A DNA stretch of 14,308 nt. Origin: Gemmatimonadota bacterium (GTDB taxonomy: Bacteria > Gemmatimonadota > Gemmatimonadetes > Longimicrobiales > UBA6960). The notes beneath the pieces are model-generated. The model did not search any database. It was given only the letters and a program-made list of their open reading frames with translations, and was not told the DNA's origin. Made by a program: the position numbers and the translations under genes. This document shows positions 1 to 6,777 of the stretch, one piece after another. The DNA is taken from the NCBI GenBank assembly GCA_019347995.1, contig JAHWKH010000015.1, positions 1 to 14,308 of the forward strand. Direction: 5' to 3'. Each line of letters starts with the position of its first letter. The stretch's first letter is position 1.

Positions 1-60
1 CACGTCGTGCTGTTCGCCATGCCCGACCAGGTCGACGAGGTCCGCCGGATCTTCGGCTGA
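1..60 (+). CDS. C-terminal tail of an unidentified protein (partial)
   Basis: Frame 1 is open from the window edge to TGA at 58-60 and encodes the last 19 residues, HVVLFAMPDQVDEVRRIFG. This is too little to name a family. The tail reads as a beta-strand followed by an amphipathic helix, as in many small alpha/beta domains. The next gene can start only 3 bases after this stop, so the two may be co-transcribed. Confidence that this is coding rests on frame, codon bias (G/C in nearly every third position) and the abutting downstream gene. Confidence 0.5.
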   Translation, partial: HVVLFAMPDQVDEVRRIFG

Positions 61-63
61 CCC

Positions 64-2136
64 GTGCCGTCACCGACTGATCGTCCGGCTGGGCTGGGTG
101 GACGGCGCCTGCACCGTCCCCGCTCACTGCCGGGCCGAGTGGTGGGGTGGACGTTGGGGGCCTCGGGGGTCGGCATGGTGGCCTCGGCGCTGGTCGCCGC
201 GTCCGCCTGCGCGCCGACCACCACCGGGACGGAAGCGCCGCCGGCCGGGCCGCCGGCGCCCCCGCCCCCCGAGGCGCCGAGTCCCGACCCGCGCATCGGG
301 CTCGGGGCGGGGCTGTTCGACGCCGAGGAGGCGTCGTGGAACCTCCGCCTGCTGTCGGCGACGCCGCCGCCCGAGGAGTTCGTGGGCGTGACCAACTCCG
401 ATCTCGCCTTCATCGACGATCTGGCCATCCAGGGCAACTACAACGGCTTCCAGGTGTGGGACATCTCGAATCCCCGGCAGCCGAGCCTGGTGACGGCCTA
501 CGTCTGCCCTGCCTCCCAGAGCGACGTCTCGGTCTACCGGAACCTCCTGTTCGTCTCGGGTGAGGGGCTGGGCGGGCGCGTCGACTGTGGCACCCAGGGG
601 GTGCCCCAGACCGTCAGCGAGGCGCGCCTGCGGGGCATCCGCGTCTTCGACATCAGCGACATCCGCAACCCGCGCTACATCGCCAACGTGCAGACCTGCC
701 GGGGGTCGCACACCCACTCGCTGCTGGTGGACCCGGACGACGACGAGAACGTCTACGTCTACGTCTCCGGCTCCGCGCCCGTGCGTCCCGCGGAGGAGCT
801 CCCGGGCTGCTCGGCCGCGCCGCCCACCGAGAACCCCGGCAGCGCGCTGTTCCGCATCGAGGTCATCCGCGTGCCCCTCGCGAATCCGGAGCGGTCCGAG
901 ATCGTGAGCTCCCCGCGCATCTTCGAGGGCCTCGTGGCGCCGCCCGAGCACGGACCCAGCGAGGCCGACCTGGCCCAGATCGAGCGCGCCCGGGAGCGGG
1001 GCGCGTTCGTCGTCGACATCCAGGGACAGCCCGTGGTGCTCCCGCCCCGGTTCACGGAGCCCATGCTCGACAGCATCGTGGCGGCCCGCGGCGGCACAGG
1101 AGCGCCCACCGCCGCCGACAGCGCCACGCTGCGCGACGCGCTGCCGGACATCATCGCCCGCATGATGGGCGAGCAGGGCCCCGAGGAGGTGGGACCCGAG
1201 CCTGGACCCACCCAGTGCCACGACATCACGCTCTACCCCGAGATCGGGCTGGCGGGCGGGGCCTGCGAGGGCTACGGCCTCCTCCTCGACATCAGCGATC
1301 CGACCAACCCCAGGCGCCGCGACGCGGTGGCCGACTCCAATTTCGCCTACTGGCACTCGGCCACGTTCAACAACGAGGGCTCGTCCATCCTGTTCAGCGA
1401 CGAGTGGGGCGGGGGCGGCGCGCCCAAGTGTCGCGAGGGCGACCCCATGGAGTGGGGCGCGAACGCCATCTTCACCATCGAGAACGGGGACATGCGGTTC
1501 CGGAGCTACTACAAGATTCCCGCGGCACAGACCCCCGAGGAGAACTGCGTCGCCCACAACGGGTCCTTGATCCCGATCCCCGACCGCGACGTCATGATCC
1601 AGAGCTGGTACCAGGGGGGCATCTCGGTCTTCGACTGGACGGATCCGGCGAACCCGGTGGAGATCGCCTTCTTCGACCGCGGCCCGGTCGACCCGACGCG
1701 AATGGCCATGGGCGGGTCGTGGTCGGCGTACTGGTACGACGGCGTGATCGTGAGCTCGGAGATCGCCCGCGGCCTGGACATCCTGGAGCTCGAGCCCAGC
1801 GGCTTCATCTCGGAGAACGAGATCGAGGCCGCGCGGTCGGTCGAGATGGATTACCGCAATCCGCAGGGACAGCAGCGGTTCGAGTGGCCCACCACCTTCG
1901 CCCTCGCCCGGGCGTACCTGGATCAGCTCGAGCGCACGAACGGTCTTCCGGCGCAGCGGATCGCGGAGGTGCGGCGGGGGCTGCAGCAGGCGGAGGCCGC
2001 CTCGGGAGCGACGCGCCGCCGGACCCTGTCCGACCTCGTGGACCGGATCGCGGGGGAGGCGGAGGGGGCCGGTGACGTGCGCAAGGTGCGCATGCTGGCA
2101 GACGTCATCGGGGAGCTGGCGGATCCGCCTCGGTGA
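64..2136 (+). CDS. LVIVD-repeat beta-propeller lipoprotein
   Basis: Exported protein of up to 690 residues. A hydrophobic segment (about 27-48) ends in the lipobox-like A-S-A-C with Cys49, followed by a Pro-rich linker (51-75), so it is probably lipid-anchored and extracytoplasmic. LVIVD-type propeller blades are visible as repeated V-x-D-I-S-[ND]-P-x-x-P cores at about 129-140, 191-204, 406-416 and 519-531. His/Cys motifs fall between them: SHTHS (215-219), QCHDI (384-388), YWHSA (429-433) and CVAHNG (495-500). An insertion rich in charged residues occupies about 290-380, and a helical tail about 582-690. From memory, closely similar full-length proteins are common in Gemmatimonadota and some Actinobacteria; their biochemical role is unknown. 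The start is uncertain: GTG at 64 gives the longest product, but GTG at 139 or 142 would give a more ordinary signal peptide. None has a clear SD. Confidence 0.85.
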   Translation: MPSPTDRPAGLGGRRLHRPRSLPGRVVGWTLGASGVGMVASALVAASACAPTTTGTEAPPAGPPAPPPPEAPSPDPRIGLGAGLFDAEEASWNLRLLSATPPPEEFVGVTNSDLAFIDDLAIQGNYNGFQVWDISNPRQPSLVTAYVCPASQSDVSVYRNLLFVSGEGLGGRVDCGTQGVPQTVSEARLRGIRVFDISDIRNPRYIANVQTCRGSHTHSLLVDPDDDENVYVYVSGSAPVRPAEELPGCSAAPPTENPGSALFRIEVIRVPLANPERSEIVSSPRIFEGLVAPPEHGPSEADLAQIERARERGAFVVDIQGQPVVLPPRFTEPMLDSIVAARGGTGAPTAADSATLRDALPDIIARMMGEQGPEEVGPEPGPTQCHDITLYPEIGLAGGACEGYGLLLDISDPTNPRRRDAVADSNFAYWHSATFNNEGSSILFSDEWGGGGAPKCREGDPMEWGANAIFTIENGDMRFRSYYKIPAAQTPEENCVAHNGSLIPIPDRDVMIQSWYQGGISVFDWTDPANPVEIAFFDRGPVDPTRMAMGGSWSAYWYDGVIVSSEIARGLDILELEPSGFISENEIEAARSVEMDYRNPQGQQRFEWPTTFALARAYLDQLERTNGLPAQRIAEVRRGLQQAEAASGATRRRTLSDLVDRIAGEAEGAGDVRKVRMLADVIGELADPPR

Positions 2137-2154
2137 GGCGAAGGGCGCCGAGCG

Positions 2155-2189
2155 AGCTGGCTCCGACCGGCCTGGCCGCGACGCCAGCT
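2155..2189. terminator. Weak inverted repeat between convergent genes
   Basis: AGCTGGC (2155-2161) and GCCAGCT (2183-2189) form a 7-bp stem around a 21-nt loop that itself contains the small palindrome CGGCC-T-GGCCG. It lies in the 56-bp gap between the stops of the LVIVD gene and the amidohydrolase gene. There is no T-tract, so it could at best help transcription end on either strand. Weak evidence. Confidence 0.2.
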
Positions 2190-2192
2190 ACC

Positions 2193-3494
2193 TCACTGGA
2201 CCGTGGCCCCTGTCGATCGGGCGCTGAAGCCCTGCCGGTCGACCGGCGCGCCCCGCAGGTAGACGGAGTCGATCCGGCGCGTGTGGGTGATGTCCTCGAG
2301 CGGATTCGCGTCGAGGACGATGAAGTCGGCGCTCTTTCCGGGCTCGATGGTGCCCAGGTCCGGAAGCTGGAGGAGCTCCGCCGAGGTCGCCGTGGCCGCC
2401 ACGATGACGTCGGCCGGATCCATGCCCGCCGCCACCATGTCCACCATCTCCTCGTGGGCGGCCCAGGGCGAGCCCCCGTCCGTCCCGAAGGCGATGGGGA
2501 CGCCCGCCTCGTGGAGCCGCACCAGATTGCGGGCCTGGATCGAGAATCCTTCGCGGGCCTCGGGCCGCTCGACCCCGGCTCTTTCCTGCATCTCGCTCAG
2601 GCGGTCGGCCGGGACGGTCCCCGAGAGCCAGGCCAGGTCCCTCGCCGTGCCGGGATCGGGCAGGTTGGGGATGTAGTAGACGTCGGGTCGCTCGCGGATC
2701 ATGGCCACGAACTCGTCGTCGACGTCCCTGTCCCTGACGCCGTGGGCGAAGGCGTCGACGCCGGCGCGCAGGAGGCCCTTGGCGTCCTCCAGGGAGAAGA
2801 TGTGGGCGGCGACGCGCAGGCCGTGCTCGTGCGCCTCGTCGATGATCGCGCCGTACAGCTCCGGCGTCAGCTTCTCGTAGCGCCCGCCGCGGTCGTCCAC
2901 CCAGATCTTGATCAGGTCCACCTCCCGCTCGGCCATCTCCCGGACGGCCTCGCGGGCCTGCTCCTCGGTGTCGACCCAGTACGGGACCTCCGAGCGCCCC
3001 GGCTCGGGACGTGAGATGCCGGGCCCCGCCGTGAGCGAGCGCGCGGCGTCGGGGATCAGCTCGCCGCTCATCTCGAACGGCACGTCGCCCTCGTCGATGC
3101 CGAGGCTCACCACCGCGGCGGACCCGTAGTACGCGGTGTGACGCAGGAGCTCCGTCCGCTCCTCCCGGGTCGAGGGCAGGTGCATGTGCGCGTTGACGAT
3201 GGCAGGCATGACGGTCTTGCCCGTCAGGTCCACCCGCGTCGCCCCCGCCGGCGCGTCCAGGTCTCCGCTCCTCCCGACGAGGGTGACGCGGCCGTCCTCC
3301 ACGACGAACGCGGCGTCGTCGATGGCGGAGCCGTCGCCGACGATGAGGCGCGCGCCCTCGAACACGGTCGCGGACGTCGCCGACCCCTCCGCGGGGTCGT
3401 CGGATCCCGCGCACGCGGCCGCGAGGGGAAGGGCGGCGAGGAAGAGGCCACGAAGGACGAAGGACGGGCGGATCGGCGTCGTCGCTGGGCGCAT
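2193..3494 (-). CDS. Exported amidohydrolase-superfamily metallohydrolase (lipoprotein)
   Basis: 433-residue metal-dependent hydrolase of the amidohydrolase superfamily (imidazolonepropionase/prolidase-like branch). An N-terminal signal (about 11-27) ends in L-A-A-A-C with Cys28, predicting a lipoprotein. A small beta-sandwich strand region (43-95) precedes the TIM barrel. Metal ligands visible are HxH (His103, His105 in NAHMH), a candidate carboxylated Lys196 in DLIKIWVDD, His231 (VAAHIF), His251 (FAHGV) and Asp339 (AFGTDGG). The C-terminal GTIEPGKSADFIVLD (381-395) closes the sandwich domain. The set is complete, so it is probably active; substrate (cyclic amide, dipeptide or other) cannot be read. 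ATG at 3494 was chosen over an upstream in-frame ATG because AGGAGG lies 6 bases upstream and the signal peptide begins there. Convergent with the LVIVD gene and probably monocistronic. Confidence 0.9.
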   Translation of the reverse strand: MRPATTPIRPSFVLRGLFLAALPLAAACAGSDDPAEGSATSATVFEGARLIVGDGSAIDDAAFVVEDGRVTLVGRSGDLDAPAGATRVDLTGKTVMPAIVNAHMHLPSTREERTELLRHTAYYGSAAVVSLGIDEGDVPFEMSGELIPDAARSLTAGPGISRPEPGRSEVPYWVDTEEQAREAVREMAEREVDLIKIWVDDRGGRYEKLTPELYGAIIDEAHEHGLRVAAHIFSLEDAKGLLRAGVDAFAHGVRDRDVDDEFVAMIRERPDVYYIPNLPDPGTARDLAWLSGTVPADRLSEMQERAGVERPEAREGFSIQARNLVRLHEAGVPIAFGTDGGSPWAAHEEMVDMVAAGMDPADVIVAATATSAELLQLPDLGTIEPGKSADFIVLDANPLEDITHTRRIDSVYLRGAPVDRQGFSARSTGATVQ

Positions 3495-3500
3495 GCCAGG

Positions 3501-3506
3501 CCTCCT
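3501..3506 (-). promoter_or_regulatory. Shine-Dalgarno AGGAGG deciding the amidohydrolase start
   Basis: On the minus strand AGGAGG is followed by CCTGGC and then ATG (3494-3492). This is a perfect core with 6-nt spacing. It supports the 433-residue product over the 485-residue one starting at 3650. Confidence 0.75.
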
Positions 3507-3551
3507 GGAGGTCGGGAACGGCGGTGGGACCAGTGATCGGGGTTCGCAGAC

Positions 3552-3580
3552 ACGGTAGACGGCCCGGTCGGCCGCGACAA
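3552..3580 (-). promoter_or_regulatory. Candidate sigma70-type promoter of the amidohydrolase gene
   Basis: On the minus strand TTGTCG (3580-3575) is separated by 17 bases from TACCGT (3557-3552). This is a good -35/-10 arrangement for a GC-rich genome and would give a leader of roughly 50 nt before the ATG at 3494. Inferred from hexamer match and spacing only. Confidence 0.4.
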
Positions 3581-3686
3581 GCCGGGGGGCCCCGGCGCTC
3601 GCGCGTCGCGGCCGTTCCATGCTACGATCGGGCCTTCCTTCGGGCTCCACGAAGCGCCCGTGTCCCGCGTCCCCGGCCGGCCTCCC

Positions 3687-4499
3687 ATGTCCGCCCTTCT
3701 TCGCCGTGTTCCACGTCTGCTCCTGGCGGCGGCCCTGTGGTCGGCGGCCCTACCTCCGGGGCCTCTGCGGGCGCAGGAGGCTTCCGCGACCAGGGCGCAG
3801 GTCGATTCGCTGCTCCTCCATACGGAGCTGCCGTCGTTCACCGCCAGCGTCGAGACGGCGTTCGGCGAGCACTTCCTCCGGCTCTCGACCAATCTCACCA
3901 CCCTGGACGAGGTGCGCGACGCCGCGTCCCGGGCTTTCGCCGACTCGCTGATCCGTCGGGACGTGGCCGCCTACCTCGTGGACGAGGCCGAGGCGGGGCG
4001 GCTCGAGACGCTGCTGGGCTGGCTCGCCGCGGGTGCGGCCGCGGAGATGAGGGCCATCACCGACACCACCCCGCTCCCGCAAGGCTTCGACGAGTTCGTG
4101 GACGGCCTGGAGGAGACACCACCCCGGCCGCGGCGCGTCGAGCTCGTGCGCCGCTGGGCCGAGGCGCGTCGGGCCGGTGACTTCGTCCTTCTCCTGGACG
4201 AGGCGCAGCGGGAGGCCGCCCATCGCGTAGCCGCGGCGGTGGATGCCGAGGCCGCCCCCTTCGTGCCCATCGGCGAGGAAGAGTTCGGGCCGGTGCACGC
4301 GCAGATCACCGCCTATTCGGTGCTGTCGTTCCTCCACCGCCTCCAGCCCGTGCCCGACCGCGTCCTGGAAGGCGCCATCCGGGAGTACGAGTCTGAGCCG
4401 GGCCAGTGGTTCGTCGAGACGTACTCGCTGGCGTTGGCCCATGCGGTGCGGGAGGCCTCGCGACGCATCGTGGACGCGCTGGGGCGCCCGGGGGCGTAG
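3687..4499 (+). CDS. Exported DUF2059-like helical protein
   Basis: 270-residue predicted exported protein. The signal peptide is basic at 6-10, hydrophobic at 11-22, with cleavage likely after L-R-A (27-29) before QEA. The mature part is almost entirely helical and charged. The C-terminal helix-turn-helix with REYESEPGQWFVETY (about 231-245) resembles the F/Y-x-S-P-x-G-x-x-[WF] signature of DUF2059, and an earlier helix pair (LETLLGWLAAGAAAEM) may be a degenerate copy. That family has no settled function. ATG at 3687 gives a textbook signal peptide; GTG at 3660 would add 9 residues and neither has a clear SD. A lone -10-like TACGAT sits at 3623-3628 without a matching -35. Two bases separate its stop from the ion channel gene, so the two are probably one transcript. 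Confidence 0.7.
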   Translation: MSALLRRVPRLLLAAALWSAALPPGPLRAQEASATRAQVDSLLLHTELPSFTASVETAFGEHFLRLSTNLTTLDEVRDAASRAFADSLIRRDVAAYLVDEAEAGRLETLLGWLAAGAAAEMRAITDTTPLPQGFDEFVDGLEETPPRPRRVELVRRWAEARRAGDFVLLLDEAQREAAHRVAAAVDAEAAPFVPIGEEEFGPVHAQITAYSVLSFLHRLQPVPDRVLEGAIREYESEPGQWFVETYSLALAHAVREASRRIVDALGRPGA

Positions 4500-4501
4500 C
4501 G

Positions 4502-5587
4502 ATGAGCACCGATCTCCTCCTCCAGCTCGCCGGCGGCCTGGTCCTGCTCCTGGTGGCCCAGGACGTGTTCTTCACCGTGCTCTTCCCGGCCAGCGGCCGG
4601 GGGCTGATCCGCAAGCCCGTCTCGGCCGCCCTGTGGCACCTCTTCCGTCTGCTGGGCCGCATGACCGGGGGTCGCCGCCGCCGGAACGTCCTCTCGTACG
4701 GAGGGCCCGTCATCATCGCGGCCACCATGGCCGTCTGGTTCCTGCTCCTGGCGGTGGGCTGGGCCATGATCTACAAGCCGGCGCTGGGCACGGCCATCGT
4801 CTCGACCTCCGGGCTCACCGATCGGAGCTGGTCCACCGCGCTCTACTACAGCGGCTTCGCCCTGACCACCCTCGGCATGGGCGACGTGGTGGCCCGGGCC
4901 GGCCCCTACCGCCTGCTGACCGTGGTCGAGTCCGCGCTGGGCTTCGCGACGTTCAGCATGGTGATCACGTACTTCCTCTCCGTGTACTCGAGCCTCACCA
5001 GCCGCAACGCGTTCGCCCAGGCGCTGCACCAGCGCACCGGGAACACCGACGACGCGGCGGAGCTCGTCGCGAGGCTCGCCGACGGGGGCGACCTGCCGCA
5101 GGCGCGCGAGCAGATGAGGTCCACCGCCGACTTCCTGCGCAGCATCTACCAGACGCACCGCTTCTATCCGGTGCTCCAGTATTTCCACTACCGCGATTCC
5201 TTCTACGCGCTCCCGCGCATCCTGCTGACGTCGCTGGACGAGGCCACGCTCCTGCGCACGGCCCTGGACGACAGCCGCTACTCCCGCCTCGTCACGTCTC
5301 CGGAGATGGATGGGCTGTTCGACTCCGCCCTGACCCTCGCCCACGAGCTGGTCCCGGGCGTGGAAGCGCGGGATCCCTCGGCCGCCGAGGCGCTGGCGTG
5401 GCGAGAGCGGTACGCCGCCGCCCTCACGCGCCTCGCGGAGGTGGGGCTCCAGGTCCCGTCCGATCCCGGCGCCGGGGCCGACGCCTACGTGGCCATGCGC
5501 TCGGAGTGGGACCATCCGCTGCACGCGCTGGCCGAGTCCATGCTCTACGAGTGGACCGATATCGAAGCCACGGGGGAGCCTCCCTGA
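4502..5587 (+). CDS. Two-TM pore-loop ion channel (K+ channel family, Ion_trans_2-like)
   Basis: 361-residue membrane protein. Hydrophobic segments lie at about 5-28, 67-91 and 137-162. A pore helix and filter lie between the last two: STALYYSGFALTTLGMGD (111-128), the layout of a two-TM potassium channel with one extra N-terminal membrane segment. The filter TTLGMGD differs from canonical TVGYGD: Leu for Val and Met for Tyr. A basic GGRRRRN (56-62) precedes the second segment and should face the cytoplasm. The C-terminal region, about 200 residues from 163, is helical and soluble, without a recognisable RCK/TrkA-N Rossmann motif, so ligand gating is unknown. ATG at 4502 has GGGGG 7 bases upstream and follows the DUF2059-like stop by 2 bases. 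Its 3' end overlaps the convergent glycosyltransferase gene by 43 bp. Confidence 0.85.
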   Translation: MSTDLLLQLAGGLVLLLVAQDVFFTVLFPASGRGLIRKPVSAALWHLFRLLGRMTGGRRRRNVLSYGGPVIIAATMAVWFLLLAVGWAMIYKPALGTAIVSTSGLTDRSWSTALYYSGFALTTLGMGDVVARAGPYRLLTVVESALGFATFSMVITYFLSVYSSLTSRNAFAQALHQRTGNTDDAAELVARLADGGDLPQAREQMRSTADFLRSIYQTHRFYPVLQYFHYRDSFYALPRILLTSLDEATLLRTALDDSRYSRLVTSPEMDGLFDSALTLAHELVPGVEARDPSAAEALAWRERYAAALTRLAEVGLQVPSDPGAGADAYVAMRSEWDHPLHALAESMLYEWTDIEATGEPP

Positions 5588-6777
5588 AGGCGGCCCGCGT
5601 CACGCGCCAGCCCGTCCAGGTGTCCCAGGAGCTGCGCGGTCACGTCGTCCCAGCCGGGCAGGCTCTCGGCGTGGGCGCGGGCGGCGCGGCCCATGCGCAC
5701 CCGCCGCTGGGGCCCGTCGACCAGCTCCACGATCCTTTCGACGAACGCCTCGTCGTCCGGCGCCACGAAGCCGCTCTCTCCCGGCCTCACCAGCTCCGGA
5801 GGCCCTCCACGGTCCCGCACGACCACCGGCAGGCCGGCGCGCTGTGCTTCCAGCACGACCTGCCCGAGGGTGTCGAAGAGGGACGGGAAGACGAACACGT
5901 CGGCGTCCAGGTAGAGCCGCATGAGGCGGTCGCGGTCGTCCACGCGTCCCGTGAAGCGCACGCATCCCGCGTCCACGCCGGCGGCGAGCCGCTCCCGCAT
6001 GAGGGGGAGATCGTCGCCGTCGCCCACGACCCACAGCTCCGCCCGGTCGCCCACCCTGCGCACCACCTCCTCGAGGACGCCCAGGTTCTTCTGCCCGTAG
6101 TCGATGCGTCCCACGTACAGGAGGCGGGGGCGCTCGCGGCGCGGTCGCTCCACGGTGGGGAAGGGCAGGGTGTCGGCGCCCCTTCCGAGCACGATCGCCT
6201 CGGCGTCCACCCGATCCGTCAACGCGCGACGGACCTCCTCGGTGGGAACCAGCACCAGATCGGTCCGGCTCCGGTCGTAGAGCCAGGCCAGGTAGCGCCA
6301 GGCGCCTGCCCTGGCCAGCCGCCCCAGTCCCGGCCGTGCGCCCACCAGGGCCTCCGCGTAGTGCGGCAGGTCGGTGGTGTAGATCGCCGCGAACGGGATC
6401 CCGCGGCGGCGGGCCAGGAGCTGCGCCTGCGTGCCGATCCCCGGGCTCGTCGCCAGGACCACGTCGTAGTCCCTGCCGGCCGCGGCGTCCCGGAAACGGC
6501 GGTTGAGCAGCGGTACGACGTCCAGGGCGTCGACCCGCAGGCCGTGGAAGGTCACCGGCACCCGCGGGACCGCCGTGTGGTAGCGGACGGGCCCGTCGCG
6601 CAGGGTGCCGCCGCGGCCGTGGTAGGTGAAGTAGTCCAGCACCCGGCCGCGCCGCCGGCAGGCGTCCACGAGGTGGCCCGTGAGGCGGGTCACGCCGCTC
6701 TTGAAGGCGCCGTCGGGGTGTCCCTGCTCGGCGAAGAGCGCGATGCGGGCCGGTACCCCGACCGGCGGACGGCTCAC
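5545..6777 (-). CDS. GT4-family glycosyltransferase (last gene of the four-gene operon)
   Basis: 410-residue GT-B fold retaining glycosyltransferase. The N-terminal acceptor domain begins with RIALFAEQ (11-18) and a glycine-containing loop, with TSPGIGTQAQ (110-119) and YTTDLPHY (133-140). The C-terminal donor domain shows VGRIDYGQKN (222-231), VVGDGDD (250-256) and FDTLGQVVLEAQ (301-312). The catalytic E-x7-E has Asp302 in the first position and Glu310 in the second; a D in this place is, from memory, seen in lipid-linked GT4 enzymes. It probably uses a nucleotide-sugar donor at the inner membrane face; the acceptor is not identifiable, with diacylglycerol or a glycolipid possible by context. 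GTG at 6777 was chosen because it overlaps the stop of the EEP gene as GTGA, implying translational coupling. Much longer upstream extensions only shadow that gene. Confidence 0.88.
   Translation of the reverse strand: MSRPPVGVPARIALFAEQGHPDGAFKSGVTRLTGHLVDACRRRGRVLDYFTYHGRGGTLRDGPVRYHTAVPRVPVTFHGLRVDALDVVPLLNRRFRDAAAGRDYDVVLATSPGIGTQAQLLARRRGIPFAAIYTTDLPHYAEALVGARPGLGRLARAGAWRYLAWLYDRSRTDLVLVPTEEVRRALTDRVDAEAIVLGRGADTLPFPTVERPRRERPRLLYVGRIDYGQKNLGVLEEVVRRVGDRAELWVVGDGDDLPLMRERLAAGVDAGCVRFTGRVDDRDRLMRLYLDADVFVFPSLFDTLGQVVLEAQRAGLPVVVRDRGGPPELVRPGESGFVAPDDEAFVERIVELVDGPQRRVRMGRAARAHAESLPGWDDVTAQLLGHLDGLARDAGRLQGGSPVASISVHS

Noticed and set aside
124..1557. A 477-codon minus-strand frame opposite the LVIVD gene
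   Set aside because: No motif, composition typical of an antisense shadow, and the plus strand carries clear LVIVD repeats.
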